Positions 8,085 to 16,115 of a stretch of DNA of 64,000 nt are shown one piece after another (the first letter of the stretch is position 1; each line of letters opens with the position of its first letter). A program made the position numbers and the translations under genes. The notes under the pieces were generated by a model. The model did not search any database. It had not been told where the DNA came from and saw only the letters and a list, made by a program, of their open reading frames with translations. The DNA is from Desulfospira joergensenii DSM 10085 (GTDB lineage Bacteria; Desulfobacterota; Desulfobacteria; Desulfobacterales; Desulfobacteraceae). The DNA lies in the NCBI RefSeq assembly GCF_000420085.1, contig NZ_ATUG01000001.1:682001-746000 (forward strand), written 5' to 3'.

Positions 8085-9509
8085 ATGGGCAAAACACCCA
8101 AATACCAGCAGGTGGCGGACCGGCTGGCCCGGTTGATCCGGGAAGGGGTTTTCGGACCGGGTACGGCTGCCCCGTCCGTCCGGAAACTGAGCCGGCAGTG
8201 GAAGGTCAGCATCAGCACCGTTCTGAGGGCCTATTATCTTCTGGAGGCCCAGGGACTTCTGATCCCCAGGCCCCGGTCCGGTTTTTATGTGAGCAGCCAC
8301 CTGCCCAACGCCCCTCCGGAACCGGCCCTGTCCGATCCGGAGCCCGATCCCATCCGTGTGGGCATGCGGGAACTCATCACCATGATCATCCTCAAGGATA
8401 CGATCAACCCCAAACTGGTGCAGCTGGGAGCCGGCCATCCGGATCCGGCACTTTGCGCCACCCGTCACCTCAACCGGCTCATGGCCTCCGGGGCCCGCCG
8501 CCTTGGGGACAAATCCGGGCTTTATCTGCCCCCGGCCGGAAGCCAAACCCTGAGGCAGCAGATTGCCCGGCACGGGGTAAACGCCGGCCTCAGCCTGGAT
8601 GCAGAAGAAATCATTGTCACGGCCGGATGCGGGGAGGCGGTTTATCTCTGCTTAAAGGCAGTCTGCCGTCCCGGAGATACCGTTGCCGTGGAATCCCCCA
8701 TCTGCTTTGACGTATTTCAATACCTTGAAAACCTGGGGCTCAAAGCCCTGGAGATTCCCACACACCCCAGGGAAGGGATCAGCCTGGAGGCATTGAGCTT
8801 TGCCCTTGACAACCACCCGGTAGGGGCCTGCGTTGTCATTTCCAATTTCAACAACCCCTTGGGCAGCTGCATACCCGACCGCCGGAAGCAGGCCCTTGTC
8901 CGGATGCTCTCCCAAAATAAGATTCCCCTCATTGAGAATGACATCTTCGGGGACATTCATTTTCTGGACCGGCGCCCTCCATCGGCCAAAGCCTTTGATT
9001 CCGACGGAGGCGTTCTCTGGTGCGGTTCTTTTTCCAAAACCCTGTCACCGGGGCTGCGCATCGGATGGACTGCCCCGGGACGGTTTCGGTCCACCGTTGA
9101 ATGGTTGAAATTCAGTGCCAGCCTGGCCACGGCTACCCTGCCCCAGCAGGCTGTGGCCTCGTTCATGGCCGAAGGCGGGTTCAGCCAGCACCTGCGCAAA
9201 ATCTCCCGGATCTACCGCCAGAGGGTCAATGAACTCAGAAATGCCGTGATCCGGTATTTCCCCCCGGGGATAAAGGTCACAGACCCCATGGGCGGATACC
9301 TGCTATGGATCGAACTGCCCGAGACCGTGGACGCCCTTGCCCTGTATAAAACCGCCTTAGGGGAAGGCATTGCCATCACCCCGGGCCACCTCTTTTCAAC
9401 GGGCCGCCGGTATCACCACTTTATCCGCCTGAACGCGGCCAACTGGTCGGAAAATGCCCGACCGGCCGTCCGCCGCCTGGGCCGCGTGATCGCCAGCATG
9501 TCCGGATAA
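8085..9509 (+). CDS. MocR-type regulator (GntR HTH fused to class I aminotransferase)
   Basis: A 474-aa fusion. Residues 1-70 are a GntR winged helix (YQQVADRLARLIREGVFGPG, SVRKLSRQWKVSISTVLRAY). A linker leads to a fold-type I aminotransferase domain (~110-470) with LVQLGAGHPDPAL, the PLP-contact NFNNPLG, the NDIFGDIHF segment, and the PLP-lysine region CGSFSKTLSPGLRIGW. MocR proteins use PLP, or PLP with an amino compound, as effector and usually activate a neighbouring divergent gene. Here that is the EamA transporter, suggesting export of an amino compound, or B6-linked metabolism. The start follows AGGGGGAAAA. Confidence 0.93.
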   Translation: MGKTPKYQQVADRLARLIREGVFGPGTAAPSVRKLSRQWKVSISTVLRAYYLLEAQGLLIPRPRSGFYVSSHLPNAPPEPALSDPEPDPIRVGMRELITMIILKDTINPKLVQLGAGHPDPALCATRHLNRLMASGARRLGDKSGLYLPPAGSQTLRQQIARHGVNAGLSLDAEEIIVTAGCGEAVYLCLKAVCRPGDTVAVESPICFDVFQYLENLGLKALEIPTHPREGISLEALSFALDNHPVGACVVISNFNNPLGSCIPDRRKQALVRMLSQNKIPLIENDIFGDIHFLDRRPPSAKAFDSDGGVLWCGSFSKTLSPGLRIGWTAPGRFRSTVEWLKFSASLATATLPQQAVASFMAEGGFSQHLRKISRIYRQRVNELRNAVIRYFPPGIKVTDPMGGYLLWIELPETVDALALYKTALGEGIAITPGHLFSTGRRYHHFIRLNAANWSENARPAVRRLGRVIASMSG

Positions 9510-9628
9510 TCCCATACCAGGTTCATGGGCGATCTTTCTTCGCTCCCCTGCCCTGAAAAGATATATCAGGAAGGGATTTATTGTGTTCTCTTCTTAAATG
9601 AGATACAGATCAAAAAAAACAGGAAGGA

Positions 9629-10054
9629 ATGATATATTTTATGAACATTGATTTACAGATCAGTCTTGAGGATAATTTTGAACCCGGCGAACTCATTGAA
9701 CTCTACCGGGCGAACCACTGGTCTTCGGCCAGAAAACCGGAACAATTGATCCCTGCCCTGAAAAATTCCCATGCATTGGTAACGGCAAGAATTTCAGGGA
9801 AACTGGTGGGGCTTGCCAATGCCATCTCCGACGGATATCTGGTGGTTTACTATCCCCATATGCTGGTCCACCCGGAATATCAGGGCAAAGGAATCGGATC
9901 TGCCATGATAAAATGCCTGCAGGAGAAGTACGCCGGCTTTCACCAGCAGATGCTTGTGGCGGACGGCAAGGCCGTTGAGTTTTACAGGGCCAACGGGTTC
10001 TCAAGGGCCGGCAAAACCGAACCCATGTGGATCTATGACGGGAATGATCATTGA
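9629..10054 (+). CDS. GNAT-family N-acetyltransferase
   Basis: A 141-aa acetyltransferase. The pattern is clear: ANAISDGYLVVYYPHMLVHPEYQGKGIGSAMIKCL (beta-4, beta-5, then the acetyl-CoA loop QGKGIG at residues ~89-94), followed by VADGKAVEFYRANGFSRAG, the motif B region. The N-terminal ELIELYRANHWSSARKPEQL is typical of small YhbS/AAC-like GNATs. The start at 9629 directly follows AGGAAGGA; an ATG at 9641 is the alternative. No functional partner is adjacent. Confidence 0.88.
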   Translation: MIYFMNIDLQISLEDNFEPGELIELYRANHWSSARKPEQLIPALKNSHALVTARISGKLVGLANAISDGYLVVYYPHMLVHPEYQGKGIGSAMIKCLQEKYAGFHQQMLVADGKAVEFYRANGFSRAGKTEPMWIYDGNDH

Positions 10055-10359
10055 TCCTTTCCGGACGCGATTCCCCCCGGGGCATTCCCTTTTTTGGGGA
10101 CTATCCCTCTGATTTCATAATTGAATCAGGACCAGTCCCCTCCCCCCCAACCCGGTAAGCTCAAAATTACAGTTCTTGTATTTAATGCGCTGGCATTGTA
10201 TTTACATCCAAGATACCAGACAAAATTTATTTTCCGATTGACGGCGATTCTTCTGCCTGTTCTTAGTCCGACAATGTGTTGCCGGCCCGATTTCATTACC
10301 CTCTCCCAGAATAGTCAGGAATTGGTTCTTTTGGAAATGTCTTTATCGTTAAGAGGAAA
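10055..10359. other. Intergenic region without recognisable gene
   Basis: About 305 bases lie between the GNAT gene and the signalling cluster. A short open frame at 10121-10363 has no homology I recognise, no ribosome binding site and an unlikely composition. I see no hairpin terminator; the region presumably carries the promoter of the downstream receiver-kinase gene. Confidence 0.4.
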
Positions 10360-11520
10360 TTGATGAGAAAAAACGAACTACTGATTTTAGACGACCAAAA
10401 GCAGGTTCTGTCAAGCCTGAAACGGATACTGAAACGGGAACCTTATCATTGCCATTTCGCCTTGAACGTTGACGATGCCCTTTCAATCATTCAAAAGAAC
10501 TCCATTCATGTGGTGCTCTCAGACATTAAAATGCCGGGCAGAGACGGAATAGAATTTCTTACCGCAATTGCAAAAGATTATCCGGACATTATCCGGCTGG
10601 CCATATCTGCTGACTCGGCTTCGAAAACAGTGCTCAAAGCGATCAATGACGGTAATATTTTAAGATATATCACCAAACCCTGGAATGATATCGAACTGGT
10701 CAATTTTTTGAGACAAGCTTTTGATCTTTACAATCTTAAGCAGGACAAACGACATCTGCTCAGGAAGCTTCAGGAGTACAATATCGAGCTGGAAAACAAG
10801 GTTGAGCGCCGGACAAGGGAGTTGTTTTCCGTGCTAAATGCAGCTGAAATCGGCAAACACACCTCACAGATCGTCCATAACCTGAACAATCCCCTCAACA
10901 GTATTTTCGGTGCCCTGCAGATGATTGAAGTGCTTATAGAGAGCTCCCCCCAGGATCTTTCCGGTATTCGGCGTTTCGTCGACATGGCCAAAACAAAGTC
11001 CGGCGATATGGGCCAGATCATTTCCAGCATCCTTGTTCATATCAGGGATCACGGCACTTTATATAAGGAATCAATCGATCTGAATGAATTGATAAAAACC
11101 GAATTGAAATTGTACGAAATCGACCCTTTTTTCAAAAAAAAAATCGAAAAAAAAATAGATCTTGATCATGGACTCCCCGCAATTTCCGGAAACCAGGTCC
11201 AGCTCAAACAGATTTTTGACAACCTTATCAAAAATTCAATTGATGCCATGGAACACACACCGGAAAAAAAACTGAGCGTTCAAACAGCACACCGCAACGA
11301 CTCGATCGTCGTCCGGGTCAAGGATACGGGGTGCGGCATCCCAAAGGAACAGATCCATCGAATATTTTCACCGGATTTTACCACGAAGCCCATCGGAAAG
11401 GGAACGGGCCTTGGTCTGGCAAGCGTCAAAGCAATGGTGGAAGGATATCACGGTGTCATACGTGTGGACTCTGAGCCGGATAAGGGGACGATTTTCACCA
11501 TAGAGCTTCCCACCCGTTGA
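10360..11520 (+). CDS. Receiver-histidine kinase (N-terminal REC, C-terminal kinase)
   Basis: A 386-aa soluble protein. A receiver (residues 6-120) has LILDDQKQVLSSLKRIL, phospho-acceptor D55 in VVLSDIKMPGRDG, and the K106-P-W motif of RpfG-like receivers. A coiled coil (125-160) ending in the S-helix-like ENKVERRTREL is followed by a DHp domain with QIVHNLNNPLNSIFG (H173) and a HATPase domain (KDTGCGIP, GKGTGLGLASV). Receiver input plus kinase output on one chain suggests a relay from another kinase. ATGs at 10360 and 10363 both follow AAGAGGAA. It is the first gene of a plus-strand signalling cluster. Confidence 0.9.
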   Translation: MMRKNELLILDDQKQVLSSLKRILKREPYHCHFALNVDDALSIIQKNSIHVVLSDIKMPGRDGIEFLTAIAKDYPDIIRLAISADSASKTVLKAINDGNILRYITKPWNDIELVNFLRQAFDLYNLKQDKRHLLRKLQEYNIELENKVERRTRELFSVLNAAEIGKHTSQIVHNLNNPLNSIFGALQMIEVLIESSPQDLSGIRRFVDMAKTKSGDMGQIISSILVHIRDHGTLYKESIDLNELIKTELKLYEIDPFFKKKIEKKIDLDHGLPAISGNQVQLKQIFDNLIKNSIDAMEHTPEKKLSVQTAHRNDSIVVRVKDTGCGIPKEQIHRIFSPDFTTKPIGKGTGLGLASVKAMVEGYHGVIRVDSEPDKGTIFTIELPTR

Positions 11521-11652
11521 CAATTCTTTTAACAAAGCATTGAAAGTTCACCACCAACAGAGTAGAATAGAGGGGAAAGAAATCAAGAGTCGATCATCAG
11601 ACCGTATTGTTCATAATCGCAATCAGATCCATGTGAAAAAGAGAATCGTATT

Positions 11653-12576
11653 TTGAATTCCGGAACACAAAAGTTAAAAGCCTCTTCAACGGATGAAGAA
11701 AAAAAGAAGTTCCTGAAAAAATTCCAAAATATCAAAGATCTGCCTTCCCTACCGGTGATTGTCGCAAAAGTCAATCAGATGCTTGATAATCCCTATACCA
11801 CCATTGATTCCCTGAGCGCTGTCATTGAAAAGGACCAGGCCATTGTTTTTAAAATGCTTCGATTGGTAAATTCGGCATTTTTCGGATTCAGGGAAAAAAT
11901 CTCCAACACAAATGAAGCCGCCATCATTCTGGGATTGGACGCCATCCGGAACATTGTCATCTCCCTTTCAACATTTAACACGCTGAACCGTATCTCTTCT
12001 AAGAATCCCTGCGATATTTTCAAAATCAAGGATTTCTGGAACCATTCCGTTGGTGTGGCCGTCTTAAGCAAATACCTGGCCGATAAGAACCGAATCGGGG
12101 ATCCTGAAAAATGTTTTGTTGCCGGCCTTCTCCACGACATGGGAAAACTGATCCTGGCCTATTATTTTACCGATGATTTTAAGAAGATCCTTGATCTGGC
12201 CAAAAAAGAAGACCTCCTTTTTCGTGAAGCCGAAGAGAAAGCAATGCCCGGCGGTCACCATGAAATCGGTTATTATATTTCCCAGAAATGGGATATCCCC
12301 ACGCATCTGGCCAATACCATATATTCACATCACAGCATGCAGATCGGCTCTTCAACCTATGAAGACAGCCTGATTGTCAATACGGCGGACGGGATTATCA
12401 ACAGCTATTATGTTGATTTTTTAAACAACAATACCCGGCCGGGAACAATTGCTTACCGATACTTTGATAAAAAAGCCCGGGAAAGAATGCAACCGTGGAT
12501 AGAATCCTCTTCAAAATGGTTTCCAGAGGTAGAACAACTGATCAATGAGGCCCGGAAACTGTTTCTGGAAAAATAA
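11653..12576 (+). CDS. HDOD-domain signalling protein
   Basis: A 307-aa cytoplasmic protein made essentially of one HDOD domain (residues ~20-230). The signature runs LPSLPVIVAKVNQMLDNP, IEKDQAIVFKMLRLVNSAFFG, AIILGLDAIRNIVISLS, and the HD-like VAGLLHDMGKLILAYYF, then GGHHEIGYYISQKWDIP. HDOD proteins act in signal transduction, often partnered with receivers, without known catalytic activity. The start appears to be TTG at 11653; no in-frame ATG lies before the domain. It is followed 14 bp later by a receiver-PAS gene, so the two are probably co-transcribed. Confidence 0.88.
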   Translation: MNSGTQKLKASSTDEEKKKFLKKFQNIKDLPSLPVIVAKVNQMLDNPYTTIDSLSAVIEKDQAIVFKMLRLVNSAFFGFREKISNTNEAAIILGLDAIRNIVISLSTFNTLNRISSKNPCDIFKIKDFWNHSVGVAVLSKYLADKNRIGDPEKCFVAGLLHDMGKLILAYYFTDDFKKILDLAKKEDLLFREAEEKAMPGGHHEIGYYISQKWDIPTHLANTIYSHHSMQIGSSTYEDSLIVNTADGIINSYYVDFLNNNTRPGTIAYRYFDKKARERMQPWIESSSKWFPEVEQLINEARKLFLEK

Positions 12577-12590
12577 GCACAGGTGAAAGC

Positions 12591-13418
12591 TTGGAGACCC
12601 AAAAACATTCTGTTCTATGTGTGGACGATGAAAAGCATATTCTCTCCTCCATTAAAAGACTTCTGAGAAGAGAAAATTATGAATTGCTGATCGCTTTAAG
12701 CGGAGAAGAAGGACTGGAAATATTAAAAACCCGCGACATCCATCTGGTCATTGCCGATCATCGCATGCCGGGGATGTCGGGCATAACCTTCCTGACCAAA
12801 GTCAAAATCACCTATCCGGATACGATTCGGATTCTATTGACCGGCTATACAGATATTGAGTCCATCAAAGAATCCGTCAACCAGGGCAATATATATAAAT
12901 TTCTTTTAAAGCCCTGGAATGATGATAATCTTAAACTCGAGATAAAAAAATCCCTTGAACAACACGACCTCATCCAATCGAACCGTTCCTTGACGGCTAC
13001 CGTTAGAAAAAAGAATCAGGAACTTGAGCAGATCAATCAAAACCTTGAAAAAATCATAGCAAAGCGGACAAGGGAACTTGAACTTCAGAATCAGGCCCTT
13101 GAGCTTACCCGGAATATTTTTGAAGGACTCCCGGTACCGGTGGTGGGCGTGAGTTCGGACCAGACCATTATTCTGATCAACCGTCTGGCCAAAGAACTGA
13201 TGCTTAAGGATCAACCCCTGAAGGTCGGAAAATCCATGAAAGACTTTTTCTCCACGGATTTCCTCCAAAAGGTTTCTCCGGTCTTTGAATCAAGGACGGA
13301 TCATATGAGGGTCCATCAAAAAATCAAAAACCATCCCTATTTCATCAGCCTCTCTTCCCTTACCGGCCGTTTTGCCAACCAGGGCTTTATTCTCTGTTTT
13401 CAAAAACAGGAAGTCTGA
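12591..13418 (+). CDS. Response regulator with coiled coil and PAS-like output
   Basis: A 275-aa protein. The receiver (residues 5-118) has LCVDDEKHILSSIKRLLRRENY, D56 in LVIADHRMPGMSG, and K107-P-W in FLLKPWND. A long coiled coil (120-175; KNQELEQINQNLEKIIAKRTRELE) leads to a degenerate PAS-like domain (FEGLPVPVVGVSSDQTIILINRLAKELM). There is no DNA-binding or enzymatic domain, so output must be by protein contact. The start is TTG at 12591 with AGGTGA upstream. Its 3' end overlaps the 3' end of the convergent kinase gene by 32 bp. Confidence 0.85.
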   Translation: METQKHSVLCVDDEKHILSSIKRLLRRENYELLIALSGEEGLEILKTRDIHLVIADHRMPGMSGITFLTKVKITYPDTIRILLTGYTDIESIKESVNQGNIYKFLLKPWNDDNLKLEIKKSLEQHDLIQSNRSLTATVRKKNQELEQINQNLEKIIAKRTRELELQNQALELTRNIFEGLPVPVVGVSSDQTIILINRLAKELMLKDQPLKVGKSMKDFFSTDFLQKVSPVFESRTDHMRVHQKIKNHPYFISLSSLTGRFANQGFILCFQKQEV

Positions 13419-15045
13419 TAATAAATTTGCTTCCTTTATCCATTTGACTTTCCACCCCAATGGACCCTTTGTGCTGCTCAATGATGTTATAGGCGATATT
13501 CATGCCAAGCCCGGTTCCTTTTCCCACCTCTTTTGTGGTGAAAAAAGGATCAAATATCTTATTGAGGTTCTCTTTGGGAATTCCGCACCCTGTGTCGGAA
13601 ATTTCAATGACGACATCCTTGTTTACCTGACCGGTCTTTATGGTAATTTCGCCTTTCTTTTCTATGGACTGGGCCGCATTTACCAGGATATTTAAGAACA
13701 CCTGGTTGATCTGCTGGGGCACGGCCATAATCAGGGGAACATCCGAATAATGTGTAAAAACCCTGGCCTTATACTTTAATTCGTTGTTGATGACATTTAG
13801 CGTCGACGCGATTCCGATATTGACATCCACAAGCTCGGGATCTTTTTTCCCGGGATGGGCAAAATCCTTGAGGTTCAGGACGATATTTTCTATGCGGCTT
13901 AATCCATCCTTGCAATCGGCCATCAACTCTTCAATGTCCTTTAAGAGAAAGTCCAGTTCTATGGTTTTGGAAAACTCTTTGATCTCATTTTTTAATTGGA
14001 GTGAAGCCTTGGAAATTTCATCATCCCCAATGGTATCATTCAATTTTTCGTTGCGTTCGATCAACTCTTTCAAATCGGATAAATAGGAATCCAGAGAGTT
14101 TAAATTACTGCCAACGAAGCCGACCGGATTGTTGATTTCATGGGCAACGCCTGCAGCCAGCTGGCCGATGGAGGCCAGCTTATCCGTTTGAATCAGTTGA
14201 ATCAGAAGGTTGGCCTTTTCTTCCTCCATGTTTTTTCTTTCCGTAATATCCTGAATCGAGCTGAGATAATAAATCCCGTCCTCCCTGCTTTCCTGGAGTA
14301 CGGAAGAAATGGAAACCCAGATGGGAGTTCCGTCTTTTTTTTGAAAGCGCACCTCCAAATTTTCTGCCCCCCCGGCGTCAATCTTCGCAAGAACCTTTTT
14401 CCGGTCTTCCTGATTATAATAAAAATTTTGAATCAAGGGTTCTGGAATATCTTCCAGGGAAAAAAGGCCGACAAGATTGAAAAATGCAGGATTGGCATCC
14501 ATTATTCTGCCCCCGGGCGAGGTGAGCACAATGCCCACGGGAACGTGCTGGGTTAAGGATTTTAATCTTTCTCTCAGACTCTGTTGCCGTATTTCCAGCC
14601 TCCTGATTTTTTCAGCCTGGACATGCAACAGGGATGCTTGTTCTTCACCCCCTTTCTGCAGATGACTCAGATCAAGATACGTTCGCACCTTCACCCGGAT
14701 CTCGTTGGCCTCCATGGGGGTGACCAAAAAATCAAGGCCACCGGAATCAAAAGCCTGTGCCTTTTTAGCGGCATCGGCAATATCAGACAAAAAGATAACG
14801 GGAATTTTTTTGATTCCATGATCCGCTTTCAGATCTTTGCAGATGGCAAATCCTTCTGTCCCGGAGGATTTCGCATTCCAAAAAATCAGGTCTAAGCGTT
14901 TTTGTTTGATAATTTGAAACAGATCATCACCGGCTGAAGCGGTATCAACCAGATACTCATTCTTTTCAAGGATTTTTTTTAAAAAATCAATGTCAGGTGC
15001 ATCCGGATCAACAACCAGAATGCGGGCCTTGGTTTTATTTTCCAT
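13387..15045 (-). CDS. Histidine kinase with degenerate N-terminal receiver and PAS
   Basis: A 552-aa soluble kinase. Residues 8-125 form a receiver fold (RILVVDPDAPDIDFLKKIL), but the phospho-acceptor position is Asn57 (LIFWNAKSSGTEG) and the conserved Lys is Thr109 (LVTPM); it should not be phosphorylatable. A coiled coil, a PAS domain (~165-270, HVPVGIVLTSPGGRIMDANPAFF to DITERK), DHp with LAAGVAHEINNPVGF (H302) and HATPase (SDTGCGIP, GKGTGLGMNIA) follow. It is the only minus-strand member of the signalling cluster, divergent from the next receiver gene and convergent with the previous one. Confidence 0.9.
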   Translation of the reverse strand: MENKTKARILVVDPDAPDIDFLKKILEKNEYLVDTASAGDDLFQIIKQKRLDLIFWNAKSSGTEGFAICKDLKADHGIKKIPVIFLSDIADAAKKAQAFDSGGLDFLVTPMEANEIRVKVRTYLDLSHLQKGGEEQASLLHVQAEKIRRLEIRQQSLRERLKSLTQHVPVGIVLTSPGGRIMDANPAFFNLVGLFSLEDIPEPLIQNFYYNQEDRKKVLAKIDAGGAENLEVRFQKKDGTPIWVSISSVLQESREDGIYYLSSIQDITERKNMEEEKANLLIQLIQTDKLASIGQLAAGVAHEINNPVGFVGSNLNSLDSYLSDLKELIERNEKLNDTIGDDEISKASLQLKNEIKEFSKTIELDFLLKDIEELMADCKDGLSRIENIVLNLKDFAHPGKKDPELVDVNIGIASTLNVINNELKYKARVFTHYSDVPLIMAVPQQINQVFLNILVNAAQSIEKKGEITIKTGQVNKDVVIEISDTGCGIPKENLNKIFDPFFTTKEVGKGTGLGMNIAYNIIEQHKGSIGVESQMDKGSKFIIRLPVFENRE

Positions 15046-15345
15046 ATGATCTCCCCTAAAAGAAACAACTCCTTTACATCAAAATCTGCCTCGGCGATGA
15101 ATGATATTGACGAACCTGATTGGGAACTGTGCTGAAACGACTTTTCCTGATTTATACCCTCTACTATATGCAAATTCATATATAGATTCAATTCTTATTT
15201 TCTATTTTTAATCCACACTTTTATTTTGGTAAAACCCTTGAGAAAGTTCAAAGAATACAGTAGCCTTACCTATCTTGAATACAGGGGATATGCTTCGAAA
15301 CTGAAATTGTTCCTATCCAGCCAAGGTATTTTCCACAGGAGACCC
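15046..15345. promoter_or_regulatory. Divergent intergenic region with inverted repeat
   Basis: About 300 bases separate the divergent starts of the kinase and the next receiver gene. They include an inverted repeat CTATATG-(6)-CATATATAG at 15164-15185, a possible operator or simply an AT-rich promoter element. No gene is evident; the upstream extension of the receiver frame to 15226 lacks a ribosome binding site. Confidence 0.35.
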
Positions 15346-16104
15346 ATGGTTGAAAAATACAATCATACCGTATTGATCGTCGATGATGAAGAACAAGTGG
15401 GACGCGCCATTGCCCGTTTGATCAAACGAATGGGTGCTGAGCCCGTTTATGTAAACTCGGGCAGGGCTGCGCTGGAAAGATTGGACAAAACCGGCCGGCC
15501 TTTCTCTTTGATCCTCTCTGATCAGAGAATGCCTGAAATGGAAGGCTCGGTCTTTCTGGAACAGGCAAAAGAGATCGCCCCTGAAACGGTCCGTTTTCTC
15601 ATCACAGGCTATGCCGACATCCATGTGGTTGTCGATGCGGTAAATAAGGGTGCGGTTCACAGGTTTATCACAAAGCCATGGGACAATAACGCCCTGGAAC
15701 AGATGATCAGATCAGGATTTGAATATCATGAACTGATTGTGGAAAGCCGGCAATTATTTGTCCTTGCCAAAAAACAGAATAAAAAACTCTACCATTTGAA
15801 CATGGAATTGAAACAACGGGCTGACAACCATAAAAAAGACATCCACCAGAAGGACAGGAAGATTAAAGAGTTGAAAACGAAATTAACCCAGGGTGTTAAA
15901 AACGAAAATTTTATCAGTAAAATTGAAGCTTTTCTAACGAAGAACCAAATCCTGTCCAAAGAAAAGATCCAGTCTTTTCATGCGGAGCTGATGATCGAGC
16001 TTTACTCTCAATTTCAAGATCTTGCTGCCAAAAGCGGATTTGACATGCCTGAAAAATCCGGGGACGATCCCATGGCTCCTGATTCTTCTCAAGCGAATAT
16101 ATAA
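15346..16104 (+). CDS. Stand-alone KPW-type receiver with coiled-coil tail
   Basis: A 252-aa response regulator from the ATG at 15346, which follows AGGAG at 15337-15341; the frame begins at 15226 without support. The receiver has VLIVDDEEQVGRAIARLIKR, D59 in LILSDQRMPEMEG, and K110-P-W in FITKPWDNN. A long charged coiled coil follows (NKKLYHLNMELKQRADNHKKDIHQKDRKIKELKTKL) and a C-terminal region of unknown fold. There is no recognised output domain. It ends 11 bp before the FapA-type gene, so the two are almost certainly co-expressed and may act together. Confidence 0.85.
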   Translation: MVEKYNHTVLIVDDEEQVGRAIARLIKRMGAEPVYVNSGRAALERLDKTGRPFSLILSDQRMPEMEGSVFLEQAKEIAPETVRFLITGYADIHVVVDAVNKGAVHRFITKPWDNNALEQMIRSGFEYHELIVESRQLFVLAKKQNKKLYHLNMELKQRADNHKKDIHQKDRKIKELKTKLTQGVKNENFISKIEAFLTKNQILSKEKIQSFHAELMIELYSQFQDLAAKSGFDMPEKSGDDPMAPDSSQANI

Positions 16105-16115
16105 CTTAAATTATT

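Noticed and set aside
10121..10363. 80-aa open frame between the GNAT and receiver-kinase genes
   Set aside because: No ribosome binding site, unlikely composition, and it overlaps the start of a real gene.
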